The notes: generated by a model from the letters alone, not told the origin. A stretch of 64,000 nt of DNA from Acidovorax benzenivorans (GCF_028680575.1 NZ_JAPCKI010000003.1:248001-312000), one strand, 5' to 3'; counted from the stretch's first letter, positions 8,479-17,691 are shown. A program made the numbers and translations.

Positions 8479-9843
8479 CTACGCCACCAGTGTGCTGCCA
8501 TGTTCCGGCACTGCCGCTCGCCAGCGCAGCTCGTGCTCAATGCGCTGGCGCAGCAGGTCCGAGGCGCCCATTTCGCCATGCACCACATACACTTGGTCCG
8601 GCGCGTGCCCCATGCTGCGCAGCCAGGCGATGAGCTGGTTGCCGTCGGCGTGGGCCGACGCGGAGGACAACTTCACCACCTCGGCGCGCACGGCCACATC
8701 CTGGCCGTGGATGCGGATGGTCTTTTCTCCCTCTGCCAGGCGCGCGCCGCGGGTACCCGGGGCCTGGTGACCGGTCAGGATGATCATGTTGCGGTGGTCG
8801 CCCGCGTGCAGCGCCAAGTGGTGCAGCACGCGCCCGCCCGTGGCCATGCCGCTGGCCGACAGAATGACCATGGGGCCGTGCAGCTTGGCCAGCCCCTTGG
8901 ATTGTTCGGGCGTCTGGACCATGGTGGCGCCATGCTCCAGCGCCTGCACCTCACGGCCGCTCAGGCGGTGTTCCTGCATGTGGTGCTGGAACAGCCCGGT
9001 GGTGCTGACGGCCATGGGGCTGTCCAGAAACACCTTGAGCGACGCAGGCACCACACCCTGCGCCTTGAGCAGGCCAATGGCGTGCAGCACCACCTGAGCG
9101 CGCCCTACGGCAAATACGGGCACCACGGCAATGCCGCCGCGCGCAGCCAGCCGCTGGAGGGCTGGGCCCAGCTCTTCGAGCAGGCTTTCGCGCGGGTGCT
9201 CGCGGTCGCCGTAGGTGGATTCGATGAGCACGGTGTCGGCCTGGGGCGGCGCATCGGGCGGGTTCATGAGCAGGTCATCGGGCCGGCCCAGGTCGCCCGA
9301 GAAAAGAATGCGCCGTCCCCCCACTTCCAGCAGCACGCTGGCCGCGCCCAGGATGTGGCCAGCGGGTGAAAACGTCACGCGCCAGCCGGGCAGGGGCTCA
9401 AACGCCTTGCCGAATGCATGGATCTGGAACTGCTTGAGGCAGTGCAGCGCGTCCAGCCGGGTGTACAGGGGCAGGGCGGGGCTGTGGCTGCTGAGTTGGT
9501 GGCGGTTGAGGAAGGCCGCGTCCTCTTCTTGCAGGTGCCCGCTGTCGGGCAGCAGGATGGTGCACAGGTCGCGCGTGCCCGGCGTGCAGTGGATGGCATG
9601 GGTGTAGCCGTCGCGTGCCAGCAGGGGCAGGTAGCCGCTGTGGTCCAGGTGCGCGTGGGTCAGCACCACGGCGTCGATCTGGTGGGGCGTGACAGGCAGG
9701 GGCTGCCAGTTGCGCAGGCGCAGTTGCTTGTAGCCCTGGAACAGGCCGCAATCGACCAGCATGCTTTTGCCGTTGTAGCGCACCAGGTACTTGGAACCGG
9801 TAACGGTGCCGGAGCCGCCCAGGAAGGTGATGTTGACGTTCAT
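8479..9843 (-). CDS. Beta-CASP metallo-beta-lactamase-fold RNA nuclease (Ysh1/CPSF73-like)
   Basis: A 454-residue member of the metallo-beta-lactamase/beta-CASP family, hydrolases that cut RNA. The zinc motif HAHLDH is at 63-68 in VLTHAHLDHSGYLP. The segments FSPAGHILGAASVLLEV, GDLGRPDD and YGDREH follow, and the beta-CASP part carries SGMATGGRVLHHL. The C-terminal VHGE supplies a further metal ligand. I chose ATG 9843 (MNVNITFLGG) because a GGAG site precedes it; an in-frame ATG exists at 9867. The gene lies downstream of the dnaJ terminator on the same strand and is probably transcribed separately. Confidence 0.92.
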   Translation of the reverse strand: MNVNITFLGGSGTVTGSKYLVRYNGKSMLVDCGLFQGYKQLRLRNWQPLPVTPHQIDAVVLTHAHLDHSGYLPLLARDGYTHAIHCTPGTRDLCTILLPDSGHLQEEDAAFLNRHQLSSHSPALPLYTRLDALHCLKQFQIHAFGKAFEPLPGWRVTFSPAGHILGAASVLLEVGGRRILFSGDLGRPDDLLMNPPDAPPQADTVLIESTYGDREHPRESLLEELGPALQRLAARGGIAVVPVFAVGRAQVVLHAIGLLKAQGVVPASLKVFLDSPMAVSTTGLFQHHMQEHRLSGREVQALEHGATMVQTPEQSKGLAKLHGPMVILSASGMATGGRVLHHLALHAGDHRNMIILTGHQAPGTRGARLAEGEKTIRIHGQDVAVRAEVVKLSSASAHADGNQLIAWLRSMGHAPDQVYVVHGEMGASDLLRQRIEHELRWRAAVPEHGSTLVA

Positions 9844-9940
9844 AGGCCCAAGCTCCCGGGTGATCATCGATAGGGCCCATCCTACTTTGCCGATGGCGCC
9901 AGTGGATGTCGCCAGGGAGTTTCTTGCCTTGCATCAAGAA

Positions 9941-9975
9941 AAAACCGCCGGGGCCCAAAGGCCACAGGCGGTTTT
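9941..9975 (-). terminator. Rho-independent terminator of dnaJ
   Basis: Inverted repeat AAAACCGCC / GGCGGTTTT (9941-9949, 9967-9975), continuing on the minus strand to a run of six T, 21 bases after the dnaJ stop. Confidence 0.88.
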
Positions 9976-9996
9976 CGGTGGGATGCCAGTGCGTGG

Positions 9997-11142
9997 TCAG
10001 CTGAAGAAATTCTTCAACCGGTCCGTCCAGCTCTCGCCGCTGGGCGAGTGGCGGGCGCCGCCCTTCTTGAGCGAATCCTCCAGCTCACGCAGCAGCTTGC
10101 GCTGGTGCTCGGTCAGCTTCACCGGTGTCTCGACCGCGATGTGGCAGTACAGGTCGCCGGGGTAGCTGGCGCGCACGCCCTTGATGCCCTTGCCGCGCAG
10201 GCGGAACTGCTTGCCGGCCTGGGTGCCTTCGGGGATGTCGATGGCGGCCTTGCCTGCGAGCGTGGGCACCTCGATCTCGCCCCCCAGGGCTGCCGTGATG
10301 AAGCTCACCGGCACCTGGCAGTGCAGGTCATCGCCGTCGCGCTCGAAGATGTCGTGTTTCTTCAAGCGGATTTCGATGTACAGGTCGCCCGGCGGGCCGC
10401 CGTTGGTGCCCGGTTCGCCGTTGCCGGTGCTGCGGATGCGCATGCCGTCGTCGATGCCCGCAGGAATCTTCACTTCCAGCGTCTTTTGCTTCTTGAGCTT
10501 GCCCTGGCCATGGCAGGTGGTGCAAGGCTCGGGAATGATCTTGCCCGTGCCGCGGCAATGCGGGCAGGTCTGCTGCACGCTGAAGAAGCCCTGGCGCATC
10601 TGCACCGTGCCCGCACCCTGGCAGGTGCCGCAGGTCTTGGCGCTGGTGCCGGGCTTGGCGCCACTGCCATGGCAGGTGTCGCAGGTGTCCCACGACGGGA
10701 TGCGGATCTGCGCGTCTTTGCCGCGAGCTGCTTCTTCGAGCGTGATCTCCATGGCGTAGCTGAGGTCGCTGCCCCGGTAGACCTGGCGGCCACCGGCTCC
10801 GCGCCCGCGCCCGCCTTGCTGGCCGAACATGTCGCCAAAGATGTCGCCGAAAGCCTCGGCAAAACCGCCAAATCCTTCTGCACCTGCGCCGCCAGGGCCG
10901 CGCATGTTGGGGTCTACCCCGGCGTGGCCGTACTGGTCGTACGCGGCCCGCTTTTGCGGGTCGGAGAGCATCTCGTAGGCCTCTTTGGCCTCCTTGAACT
11001 TCTCTTCGGCAGGCTTGGCTGCATCCCCCTGATTGCGGTCAGGATGGTGCTTCATCGCCAGCTTGCGATAGGCCTTCTTGATTTCTTCATCCGAGGCGTT
11101 TTTCGGAACGCCCAGGATTTCGTAAAAGTCTCGTTTGGACAT
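9997..11142 (-). CDS. dnaJ: Chaperone protein DnaJ (Hsp40)
   Basis: Co-chaperone that stimulates DnaK ATP hydrolysis and delivers unfolded clients. The 381 residues include a J domain at 1-70 with the HPD motif at 33-35. A Gly/Phe-rich linker follows at about 80-125. Four CxxCxGxG zinc repeats lie at about 148-220 ([32 protein letters not shown]). The C-terminal substrate-binding domains come last. It follows dnaK by 84 bases on the same strand and ends at a strong terminator, closing the grpE-dnaK-dnaJ heat-shock cluster. Confidence 0.98.
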   Translation of the reverse strand: MSKRDFYEILGVPKNASDEEIKKAYRKLAMKHHPDRNQGDAAKPAEEKFKEAKEAYEMLSDPQKRAAYDQYGHAGVDPNMRGPGGAGAEGFGGFAEAFGDIFGDMFGQQGGRGRGAGGRQVYRGSDLSYAMEITLEEAARGKDAQIRIPSWDTCDTCHGSGAKPGTSAKTCGTCQGAGTVQMRQGFFSVQQTCPHCRGTGKIIPEPCTTCHGQGKLKKQKTLEVKIPAGIDDGMRIRSTGNGEPGTNGGPPGDLYIEIRLKKHDIFERDGDDLHCQVPVSFITAALGGEIEVPTLAGKAAIDIPEGTQAGKQFRLRGKGIKGVRASYPGDLYCHIAVETPVKLTEHQRKLLRELEDSLKKGGARHSPSGESWTDRLKNFFS

Positions 11143-11226
11143 AGTGATTCGGAACCCAGTTGGAACAGGAACGCCGCGCAGCCCATTACGAGCATTGCGC
11201 GGCGGCTCGGGTCAACGGGGGCTCGC

Positions 11227-13179
11227 TCAGCCCTTCTTGACTTCCTTCACCTCGGCATCGACGACGTTGTCGTCGTCTGCGGGCTTGCTGGATGCACCAC
11301 CGGCCGATGCGCCTGCGGCATCTGCACCACCGGCTGCCTGAGCAGCTTGTGCTGCCTGGGACTCGGCGTACATCTTTTCGCCCAGCTTCTGGCTTGCGGC
11401 CATCAGTGCCGTGGTCTTTTCGTCAATCGCGGCCTTGTCTTCGCCCTTCAAGGCTTCTTCCAGCGCCTTCACGGCAGCGGTGATCGCGTCCTTCTCGCCC
11501 GCGTCAAGCTTGTCGCCGTGTTCGGTCAGGCTCTTGTTCACGCTGTGCACGGCGGCTTCACCCTGGTTGCGGGCTTGCACCAGTTCCAGCTTCTTCTTGT
11601 CGTCCGCAGCGTTCAGCTCGGCGTCCTTCACCATCTGCTGGATTTCTTCTTCCGACAGGCCCGAGTTGGCCTTGATGGTGATCTTGTTTTCCTTGCCGGT
11701 GCCCTTGTCCTTGGCGCCCACATGCAAGATGCCGTTGGCGTCGATGTCGAACGACACCTCAATCTGTGGCACGCCGCGCGATGCGGGTGGAATGCCTTCC
11801 AGGTTGAACTCGCCCAGCAGCTTGTTGCCGGTGGCCATTTCGCGCTCGCCCTGGAAGACCTTGATGGTCACTGCAGGCTGGTTGTCGTCGGCCGTCGAGA
11901 AGGTCTGTGCGAACTTCGTCGGGATGGTCGTGTTCTTCGTGATCATCTTGGTCATCACGCCGCCCAGCGTCTCAATGCCCAGCGACAGGGGCGTCACGTC
12001 CAGCAGCAGCACGTCCTTGCGGTCACCCGACAGCACCTGGCCCTGGATGGCGGCGCCCACGGCCACGGCTTCGTCAGGGTTCACATCCTTGCGGGGGTCC
12101 TTGCCGAAGAATTCCTTGACCTTCTCCTGCACCTTGGGCATGCGCGTCATGCCGCCGACCAGGATCACGTCGTGGATGTCGGACACCGACACGCCCGCGT
12201 CCTTGATCGCCATGCGGCAAGGAGCGATGGTGCGCTCGATCAGCTCTTCCACCAGCTGCTCCAGCTTGGCGCGGGTCAGCTTGATGTTCAGGTGCTTGGG
12301 GCCCGAGGCGTCTGCCGTGATATAGGGCAGGTTGATGTCCGTCGAGGCCGAGTTCGACAGTTCGATCTTGGCCTTTTCAGCGGCTTCCTTCAGGCGCTGC
12401 AGGGCCAGAACGTCATTCTTGAGGTTGACGCCCGATTCCTTCTTGAACTCGTCAATGATGAAGTCGATGATGCGCTGGTCGAAGTCTTCACCGCCCAGGA
12501 AAGTGTCGCCGTTGGTCGACAGCACTTCAAACTGCTTTTCGCCGTCCACATCGGCGATTTCGATGATGGACACGTCGAACGTGCCGCCACCCAGGTCATA
12601 CACAGCAATCTTGCGGTCGCCCTTTTCTTGCTTGTCCAGGCCGAAGGCCAGGGCTGCAGCGGTGGGCTCGTTGATGATGCGCTTGACATCGAGGCCTGCA
12701 ATGCGGCCAGCGTCCTTGGTGGCTTGGCGCTGGGCGTCGTTGAAGTAAGCGGGCACTGTGATGACGGCTTCCGTCACGGCTTCGCCCAGGTAGTCTTCGG
12801 CCGTCTTCTTCATCTTGCGCAGGATGTCGGCAGACACCTGCTGGGCCGACAGCTTGTTGCCGCGCACTTCGATCCAAGCGTCGCCGTTGTCGGCGGCCAC
12901 GATCTTGTAGGGCATCAGGTCGATGTCCTTTTGCACTTCTTTTTCGGTGAACTTGCGGCCGATCAGGCGCTTGACGGCATACAGCGTGTTCTTGGGGTTG
13001 GTCACGGCCTGGCGCTTGGCCGAGGCGCCGACGAGGATCTCGCCGTCTTCCTGGTAGGCCACGATGGAAGGCGTGGTGCGCGCACCTTCGCTGTTTTCGA
13101 TCACGCGGGTCGTGTTGCCCTCCATGATGGAAACGCAGCTGTTGGTGGTGCCCAGGTCAATGCCGATGATTCTTCCCAT
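11227..13179 (-). CDS. dnaK: Chaperone protein DnaK (Hsp70)
   Basis: Cytoplasmic Hsp70, an ATP-driven chaperone working with DnaJ and GrpE. It has 650 residues. The N-terminus [14 protein letters not shown] is the phosphate-binding loop, and [13 protein letters not shown] and [10 protein letters not shown] are conserved ATPase-domain motifs. The linker [14 protein letters not shown] lies near 390-405, followed by the substrate-binding domain. The C-terminus ends acidic and basic (EVKEVKKG), close to the usual EEVKDKK-like tail. It is 93 bases downstream of grpE. A CTTGAA box at 13242-13247 in that gap could be part of a second heat-shock promoter, but the -10 match is poor. Confidence 0.98.
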   Translation of the reverse strand: MGRIIGIDLGTTNSCVSIMEGNTTRVIENSEGARTTPSIVAYQEDGEILVGASAKRQAVTNPKNTLYAVKRLIGRKFTEKEVQKDIDLMPYKIVAADNGDAWIEVRGNKLSAQQVSADILRKMKKTAEDYLGEAVTEAVITVPAYFNDAQRQATKDAGRIAGLDVKRIINEPTAAALAFGLDKQEKGDRKIAVYDLGGGTFDVSIIEIADVDGEKQFEVLSTNGDTFLGGEDFDQRIIDFIIDEFKKESGVNLKNDVLALQRLKEAAEKAKIELSNSASTDINLPYITADASGPKHLNIKLTRAKLEQLVEELIERTIAPCRMAIKDAGVSVSDIHDVILVGGMTRMPKVQEKVKEFFGKDPRKDVNPDEAVAVGAAIQGQVLSGDRKDVLLLDVTPLSLGIETLGGVMTKMITKNTTIPTKFAQTFSTADDNQPAVTIKVFQGEREMATGNKLLGEFNLEGIPPASRGVPQIEVSFDIDANGILHVGAKDKGTGKENKITIKANSGLSEEEIQQMVKDAELNAADDKKKLELVQARNQGEAAVHSVNKSLTEHGDKLDAGEKDAITAAVKALEEALKGEDKAAIDEKTTALMAASQKLGEKMYAESQAAQAAQAAGGADAAGASAGGASSKPADDDNVVDAEVKEVKKG

Positions 13180-13272
13180 GATTTTTCTCCGAATGCTTGA
13201 ATGGTTTGGATGGCTAGTAACTTGTGGATAACTTGGTTTGGTTCAAGTCTTCCGGGTCGATTTTTTTGAGGC

Positions 13273-13824
13273 TTACTTGGGCGCCGTCACGGTGACCAGG
13301 GCCGGGCGCAACACGCGTTCCGCGATCACGTAGCCCTTTTGCAGCACAGCCACCACCGTGTTGGCTTCTTGCTCGGCAGGCACCACGCTGATGGCCTGGT
13401 GCTGGTGGGGGTCGAACTTGGCACCTGCGGCGGGGTTGATGGCCACCACCTTGTTGCGCTCCAGCGCAGATGTCAGCTGCCGTAGGGTGGCGTCAGCGCC
13501 TTCGCGCAGTTGCTGGGGCGTGGCTTCCTTGATGGCCAGGGCGGCATCCAGGCTGTCGGCCACGGGCAGCAGGCTTTCGGCAAAACTCTCGATGCCGAAC
13601 TTGCGGGCCTTGGACACTTCGTCTTCGGCGCGGCGGCGGGCGTTTTCCGCCTCGGCCTTGGCGCGCAGGAACTGGTCGGCCAGATCGGCGCTCTTGGCCT
13701 TCAGCTCGACCAGCTCGCCTTGCAGGCGGGCCAGCTCATCGGAGGCGTGGGCGGCCATGGCGGCTTCGACTTCTTCTGGGGCGGGGGCGCTCGGGGCGGG
13801 GTTGGTTTGGCTGTGGTCTGACAT
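13273..13824 (-). CDS. grpE: Nucleotide exchange factor GrpE
   Basis: Releases ADP from DnaK. From ATG 13824 ([14 protein letters not shown]) it has 183 residues: an acidic, disordered N-terminus, a long coiled coil ([21 protein letters not shown] onwards in part) and a C-terminal beta domain ending [10 protein letters not shown]. An in-frame ATG at 13866 would add 14 residues ([11 protein letters not shown]). I reject that start because a sigma-32-like promoter at 13865-13892 would begin transcription downstream of it. Confidence 0.95.
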   Translation of the reverse strand: MSDHSQTNPAPSAPAPEEVEAAMAAHASDELARLQGELVELKAKSADLADQFLRAKAEAENARRRAEDEVSKARKFGIESFAESLLPVADSLDAALAIKEATPQQLREGADATLRQLTSALERNKVVAINPAAGAKFDPHQHQAISVVPAEQEANTVVAVLQKGYVIAERVLRPALVTVTAPK

Positions 13825-13864
13825 GTCAGGATCTGAAGAGGTGAAAAAAAGCGGTACGCGCGGC

Positions 13865-13892
13865 ATCTGGGGGCTTGCCGGGCTATATCAAG
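13865..13892 (-). promoter_or_regulatory. Sigma-32-like heat-shock promoter of grpE
   Basis: On the minus strand CTTGATA (13886-13892), a 13-nt spacer and CCCCAGAT (13865-13872) match the heat-shock consensus CTTGAAA-N13-CCCCATNT at most positions. Its position just upstream of grpE fits control of grpE-dnaK-dnaJ by RpoH. Confidence 0.55.
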
Positions 13893-14040
13893 GTCTGCGC
13901 CAGGGATATGCCATTGTGAAGGCCCCTGTATGGCGCGCTTTGTTGTAACGCATGTCGGCCCAACCGCCGTTTTTGCAAGGGCCGGACCTCCGCTGGGCGA
14001 GGCAATTGGGCGTGGCGGATGCGGTTGGGAGTGCCTTGAG

Positions 14041-14069
14041 TGTACAAGCGCAAGCGGCCGGGCTATAAT
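14041..14069 (+). promoter_or_regulatory. Sigma-70-type promoter of the rpsF operon
   Basis: A perfect -10 box TATAAT at 14064-14069 has TGTACA (4 of 6 to TTGACA) 17 bases upstream at 14041-14046. Transcription would start about 60 bases before rpsF. Confidence 0.55.
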
Positions 14070-14085
14070 CGCAGGCTTTCCCTTG

Positions 14086-14113
14086 CCACACCACTTCTAG
14101 ACGCGGTGGGTGG
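14086..14113 (+). promoter_or_regulatory. rpsF leader stem-loop (candidate S6:S18 autoregulatory site)
   Basis: CCACACCAC (14086-14094) pairs with GTGGGTGG (14106-14113) as an 8-bp stem with one bulged A and an 11-nt loop, about 20 bases before the rpsF start. S6:S18-binding leaders before rpsF are known in many bacteria; whether this stem is one is inferred from position and shape only. Confidence 0.4.
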
Positions 14114-14134
14114 TCTCACCCAAAAGGAGTCTGC

Positions 14135-14542
14135 ATGCGTCATTACGAAATCATTTTGTTGATCCATCCGGATCAAAGCGAACAAGTTCCAGCGATGCTG
14201 GAGCGCTACAAGGGCATGATCACCGCTGGCGGTGGCAAGGTGCACCGCGTGGAAGACTGGGGTCGTCGTCAACTGGCGTACCTGATCAACAAGCTGGCCA
14301 AGGCCCACTACCTGTGCGTGAACATCGAAGCCGACCAGGCTGTGATGGCTGAACTGGAGCACGCCTTCAAGTTCAACGACGCCGTGCTGCGCCACCTGAC
14401 GGTTCAGAAGAAGAAGGCCGACACGGGCCCATCTTCCATGATGAAGACCGTCGAGCGTGAAGAAGCCCGCAAGGCCAGCCAAGCTGAATACGCAGCTGCT
14501 GGCGGTGAGCGTGGCGAGCGCCCAGATCGCGCCGAGCGCTGA
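14135..14542 (+). CDS. rpsF: 30S ribosomal protein S6
   Basis: Small-subunit protein that binds 16S rRNA together with S18. The N-terminus [22 protein letters not shown] is typical. [25 protein letters not shown] (read in parts) forms the central beta strands, and [13 protein letters not shown] follows. The 135-residue chain carries a long charged tail ([13 protein letters not shown]), longer than in E. coli before glutamylation. An AAAAGGAG ribosome site precedes the ATG. It is the first gene of rpsF-priB-rpsR-rplI. Confidence 0.98.
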   Translation: MRHYEIILLIHPDQSEQVPAMLERYKGMITAGGGKVHRVEDWGRRQLAYLINKLAKAHYLCVNIEADQAVMAELEHAFKFNDAVLRHLTVQKKKADTGPSSMMKTVEREEARKASQAEYAAAGGERGERPDRAER

Positions 14543-14556
14543 TCCAGCCCGTTGGA

Positions 14557-14847
14557 GTGGAGAACCGCGTAGTCTTGACCGCTTGTATCGCAGAGGCTGA
14601 ACCCCTGCGCTACACGCCCGCCGGATTGCCAGCCCTCACGCTGCGCCTCGAACACGAGTCCCAGCAAACCGAGGCAGGCCACCCCCGCGAAGTCAAGGCC
14701 GCCATGAAAGCCATCGCGTTTGGTGCGATGGCTGAACGCCTGGCAAGGCAGAACATCGGAAGTCTCTGGACTTTCCATGGATTTCTGGCCAACCCACGCA
14801 ATGGCAAGACCGCAGTGCTGCACATCCAGGATATTCAACAAAATTAA
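14557..14847 (+). CDS. priB: Primosomal replication protein N (PriB)
   Basis: Single-stranded DNA-binding OB-fold protein of the replication restart primosome, which bridges PriA and DnaT. The 96 residues ([19 protein letters not shown]...) match the family length. The start is GTG at 14557, 14 bases after rpsF; the only SD-like bases (TTGGA) are very close to it, so translational coupling to rpsF is likely. It lies in its conserved place between rpsF and rpsR, with dnaB a little further downstream. Confidence 0.95.
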   Translation: MENRVVLTACIAEAEPLRYTPAGLPALTLRLEHESQQTEAGHPREVKAAMKAIAFGAMAERLARQNIGSLWTFHGFLANPRNGKTAVLHIQDIQQN

Positions 14848-14864
14848 TTTTCAAGGGGTCCGCA

Positions 14865-15146
14865 ATGGCCACGTTCAAGAAGTTCAACAAAGACAAGCGC
14901 CCAAAGCGCAACACCCAGTCCCTGCTGTTCAAGCGCAAGCGCTTTTGCCGCTTCACGGTGACCGGTGTTGAAGAAATCGACTACAAGGATGTCGACACGC
15001 TGCGCGACTTCATCGCCGAAAACGGCAAGATCATTCCCGCACGCCTGACCGGCACGCGCGCCATCTTCCAGCGTCAGCTGAACACCGCCATCAAGCGTGC
15101 GCGCTTCCTGGCCCTGGTGCCTTACAGCGACCAGCACAAGATCTAA
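14865..15146 (+). CDS. rpsR: 30S ribosomal protein S18
   Basis: Small-subunit protein that forms a heterodimer with S6 on 16S rRNA. The 93-residue protein is basic and contains [20 protein letters not shown] and ITGTRA-like [22 protein letters not shown], read in parts, as in the family; it is longer than the E. coli protein at both ends. It starts 17 bases after priB with an AAGGGG ribosome site. Confidence 0.98.
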   Translation: MATFKKFNKDKRPKRNTQSLLFKRKRFCRFTVTGVEEIDYKDVDTLRDFIAENGKIIPARLTGTRAIFQRQLNTAIKRARFLALVPYSDQHKI

Positions 15147-15158
15147 GGAGCACAACCC

Positions 15159-15611
15159 ATGCAAATCATCCTGCTCGACAAGGTTGTGAACCTCGGCAAC
15201 CTCGGTGAAATCGTCAAGGTCAAAGACGGCTACGCCCGCAACTTCCTGATCCCCGCTGGTCGCGCCCGTCGCGCCACCGAAGCTGCCAAGGCAGAGTTCG
15301 AAGCCAAGCGCGCCGAACTCGAAAAGGCCGCAGCTGCCAAGCTGGCAGAAGCCCAAGCCCAAGGCGAAAAGCTGGCCGGTACCACCGTCAAGCTGACGCA
15401 AAAGGCTGGCGTGGACGGCCGTCTGTTTGGTTCCGTGACCAACCACGACATCGCCGAAGAGCTGAACAAGCAAGGCTACAAGGTCGCTAAGGCCCAGATT
15501 CGCCTGCCCAACGGCCCTATCAAGGTCGTGAGCGAAAGCACCGTGAACGTTGCTCTGCACACCGATGTGGTGGTGGAAGTGACCGTGTCGGTCTACGGCG
15601 AAACCGCCTGA
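15159..15611 (+). CDS. rplI: 50S ribosomal protein L9
   Basis: Large-subunit protein with two globular domains joined by a long helix; binds 23S rRNA near the L1 stalk. The 150 residues begin [32 protein letters not shown] (read in parts), the diagnostic N-domain. An Ala/Lys/Glu-rich helix spans about 40-75, and the C-domain ends with [12 protein letters not shown]. It is the last gene of the rpsF operon and is followed by a terminator. Confidence 0.98.
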   Translation: MQIILLDKVVNLGNLGEIVKVKDGYARNFLIPAGRARRATEAAKAEFEAKRAELEKAAAAKLAEAQAQGEKLAGTTVKLTQKAGVDGRLFGSVTNHDIAEELNKQGYKVAKAQIRLPNGPIKVVSESTVNVALHTDVVVEVTVSVYGETA

Positions 15612-15632
15612 TTCACCTCGGTGTTTCACCAG

Positions 15633-15652
15633 AAGCCGCCCTCGGGCGGCTT
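15633..15652 (+). terminator. Rho-independent terminator of the rpsF-rplI operon
   Basis: Inverted repeat AAGCCGCC / GGCGGCTT with a 4-nt loop, followed by TTGTCTTTT, 21 bases after the rplI stop. Confidence 0.88.
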
Positions 15653-15692
15653 TTGTCTTTTGGTTCGCGCTATTTGTACATGATTGCCCACC

Positions 15693-15714
15693 GGTAATCC
15701 ACGGATTACCCACA
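15693..15714. promoter_or_regulatory. Palindrome and DnaA-box-like site upstream of dnaB
   Basis: GGTAATCC (15693-15700), AC, GGATTACC (15703-15710) is a perfect 8-bp inverted repeat. Overlapping its right arm is TTACCCACA (15706-15714), one base from the DnaA box TTATCCACA. It lies about 85 bases before the dnaB start. Confidence 0.35.
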
Positions 15715-15795
15715 GGCTTGTCCCCCGGCCATTGCTCTGATGTGGCAAGGCAAGTGCCGGGAATGTATTTCGTCAGGCTCTGTCCGGAGAAAACC

Positions 15796-17211
15796 ATGTC
15801 TGCTGTCTTTCCCCCGTTGGATGACCAAGGCTTCGCGCCCTCTCCCGACCGCGAAATCGCCCAGTTGCGCGTGCCGCCACACTCCATCGAGGCGGAGTCC
15901 AGTGTGCTGGGTGGCCTGCTGCTGGACAACAACGCCTGGGATCGCGTGGGTGACCTGCTGGTGGAGAGCCACTTCTACCGGCACGAGCACCAGATGGTGT
16001 ATTCGGCCATCGGTGCGCTGATCAATGCCAGCAAGCCGGCCGACGTCATCACCGTCTTCGAGCACCTGCAGAACCAGGGCAAGGCGCAGGAAATGGGTGG
16101 GCTGGCCTACCTGAACAACCTGGCCCAGTACGTACCCAGCGCCAGCAACATCCGGCGCTATGCGGAAATCGTGCGCGAGCGAGCCATCCTGCGCAAGCTG
16201 GTCACGGCCAGCGACGAAATCTCCACCAATGCGTTCAACCCACAAGGCAAGACGGTCGAGCGCATCCTGGACGAGGCCGAGGCCAAGATCTTTGCGATCG
16301 GGGAAGAGGGTTCCCGCACCAAGCAGGGCTTCCAGTCGCTCGACACCCTGGTGATCGACCTGCTCGACCGGGTGCAGGAGATGGCGGACAACCCGGTGGA
16401 CGTGACCGGCGTTCCCACCGGCTTTGCCGACCTGGACCGCATGACCTCGGGCCTGCAGGCGGGCGACATGGTGGTGCTGGCGGCGCGCCCGTCCATGGGC
16501 AAGACCTCGTTCGCGGTGAACATCGCCGAGCACGTGGCGCTCAACGAAGGCCTGCCGGTCGCCATCTTCTCGATGGAAATGGGCGCCGCCCAGCTGGCGG
16601 TGCGTATCGTGGGCTCCATCGGCCGCGTGAACCAGGGCAACCTGCGCACAGGCAAGCTGACTGACGACGAGTGGCCTCGCCTGACCGAGGCGATCGAAAA
16701 GCTGCGCACCGTGTCGCTGCACATCGACGAGACGCCGGGCCTGACGCCGGGCGAGCTGCGCGCGAACGCCCGGCGCCTCGCGCGCCAATGCGGCAAACTC
16801 GGACTGATCGTGGTGGATTACCTGCAGCTCATGAGCGGCTCGGGGGCTGGCAGCTCCGACAACCGTGCCACCGAGCTGGGCGAAATCTCCCGGGGCCTCA
16901 AGATGCTGGCCAAGGAGTTGCAGTGCCCGGTGATCGCGCTGTCGCAGCTCAACCGCTCGGTGGAGCAGCGCACCGACAAGCGCCCCATGATGTCCGACCT
17001 GCGCGAATCGGGCGCCATCGAGCAGGACGCGGACATCATCATGTTCATCTACCGGGACGACTACTACAACAAGGACTCCAAGGAGCCCAACGTGGCCGAG
17101 GTCATCATCGGCAAGCAGCGTAACGGCCCCACGGGCACCGTGAAGCTGTTCTTCCAGAAGAACCAGACGCGCTTCGAAAACCTGGCGATGGGCTCGGGCG
17201 ACGATTTCTAA
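15796..17211 (+). CDS. dnaB: Replicative DNA helicase DnaB
   Basis: Hexameric 5'-3' helicase that unwinds DNA ahead of the replication fork. I chose ATG 15796 (MSAVFPPLDDQGFAPSP) because GGAG lies 8 bases upstream; a TTG frame extends further but lacks a ribosome site. The 471 residues include the N-terminal helical domain (VPPHSIEAESSVLGGLLLDN, 25-45 approximately), Walker A ARPSMGKTSFAVN near 230, and Walker B LGLIVVDYLQLM near 335-348. It also has SRGLKMLAKEL, SQLNRSVEQR and the Arg-finger region. The placement downstream of rplI is conserved in proteobacteria. Confidence 0.97.
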   Translation: MSAVFPPLDDQGFAPSPDREIAQLRVPPHSIEAESSVLGGLLLDNNAWDRVGDLLVESHFYRHEHQMVYSAIGALINASKPADVITVFEHLQNQGKAQEMGGLAYLNNLAQYVPSASNIRRYAEIVRERAILRKLVTASDEISTNAFNPQGKTVERILDEAEAKIFAIGEEGSRTKQGFQSLDTLVIDLLDRVQEMADNPVDVTGVPTGFADLDRMTSGLQAGDMVVLAARPSMGKTSFAVNIAEHVALNEGLPVAIFSMEMGAAQLAVRIVGSIGRVNQGNLRTGKLTDDEWPRLTEAIEKLRTVSLHIDETPGLTPGELRANARRLARQCGKLGLIVVDYLQLMSGSGAGSSDNRATELGEISRGLKMLAKELQCPVIALSQLNRSVEQRTDKRPMMSDLRESGAIEQDADIIMFIYRDDYYNKDSKEPNVAEVIIGKQRNGPTGTVKLFFQKNQTRFENLAMGSGDDF

Positions 17212-17213
17212 TA

Positions 17214-17262
17214 AAAATAGCCGCTAGCGCTTATTGAATGGGCGCATGCAGCTATTAAATTA
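17214..17262. repeat. Dispersed palindromic repeat, copy 4 (after dnaB)
   Basis: AAAAATAGCCGCTAGCGCTTATTGAATGGGCGCATGCAGCTATT (read in parts), with outer arms AATAGC/GCTATT. It shares TAGCGCTTAT (17225-17234) with copy 1 and starts 3 bases after the dnaB stop. Confidence 0.65.
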
Positions 17263-17303
17263 GGAGTAATCACTCGGAATGAGTGGTGTTAGGCGGCGCT
17301 GAA

Positions 17304-17690
17304 TTACTGTCGGAGCGCCCACGCCAGCAATCCCACGCAGACCATTGCAAGCACACCTGCGGCCACAGTGAGCTGCCTCTGGCGTCGGCGCAGCACTTCC
17401 ACGGCCTGCACTACCTGGGCATTCTGTTCGGCCAGCGACTGGATCAGCACGGCGGATTCCTGCTGCTCTTGCTCCAGCATTGCCACCCGCTCGCGCAGGT
17501 GTTGCAGCTGCAAGGCCACGGGAATGGCGGGCTCGCCACCGGCGCCTTCAAGTGCGCCAGCAGCGGCTTCGGCATTCCCTTTTTGTGTGGTGCCCAGTAG
17601 CTTCTTGGCCGCTTGCAGGATCTGGGGTGTCGCCTCGATGACGTCGCCCCAGGGCACCAGTTTCAGCGCTGCAACCCAGCCCGCTGCCAA
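17304..17690 (-). CDS. Small membrane-anchored coiled-coil protein of unknown function
   Basis: About 128 residues. From residue 1 it reads LAAGWVAALKLVPWGDVIEATPQILQAAKKLLG in parts, then an Ala/Gly linker. A coiled coil follows (LQLQHLRERVAMLEQEQQES onwards), and the C-terminal membrane helix is LTVAAGVLAMVCVGLLAWAL. No ATG fits. The TTG at 17690 is one base past the phoH stop (TGA 17692-17694) with GAGGTG about 9 bases upstream, so it looks translationally coupled to phoH. The frame stays open further upstream inside phoH, but that part is phoH sequence in another frame. The function is unknown to me. Confidence 0.65.
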   Translation of the reverse strand: MAAGWVAALKLVPWGDVIEATPQILQAAKKLLGTTQKGNAEAAAGALEGAGGEPAIPVALQLQHLRERVAMLEQEQQESAVLIQSLAEQNAQVVQAVEVLRRRQRQLTVAAGVLAMVCVGLLAWALRQ

Positions 17691-17691
17691 C

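Noticed and set aside
10048-13200. 1050-codon open frame on the plus strand opposite dnaJ and dnaK
   Set aside because: It is the mirror of the GC-rich codons of dnaJ/dnaK. Long frames antisense to hsp70 genes are a known artefact, and it has no recognisable domain.
13211-13247. Second sigma-32 promoter before dnaK
   Set aside because: CTTGAA at 13242-13247 is good, but the -10 (CCACAAGT) is poor, so I did not list it as a separate feature.
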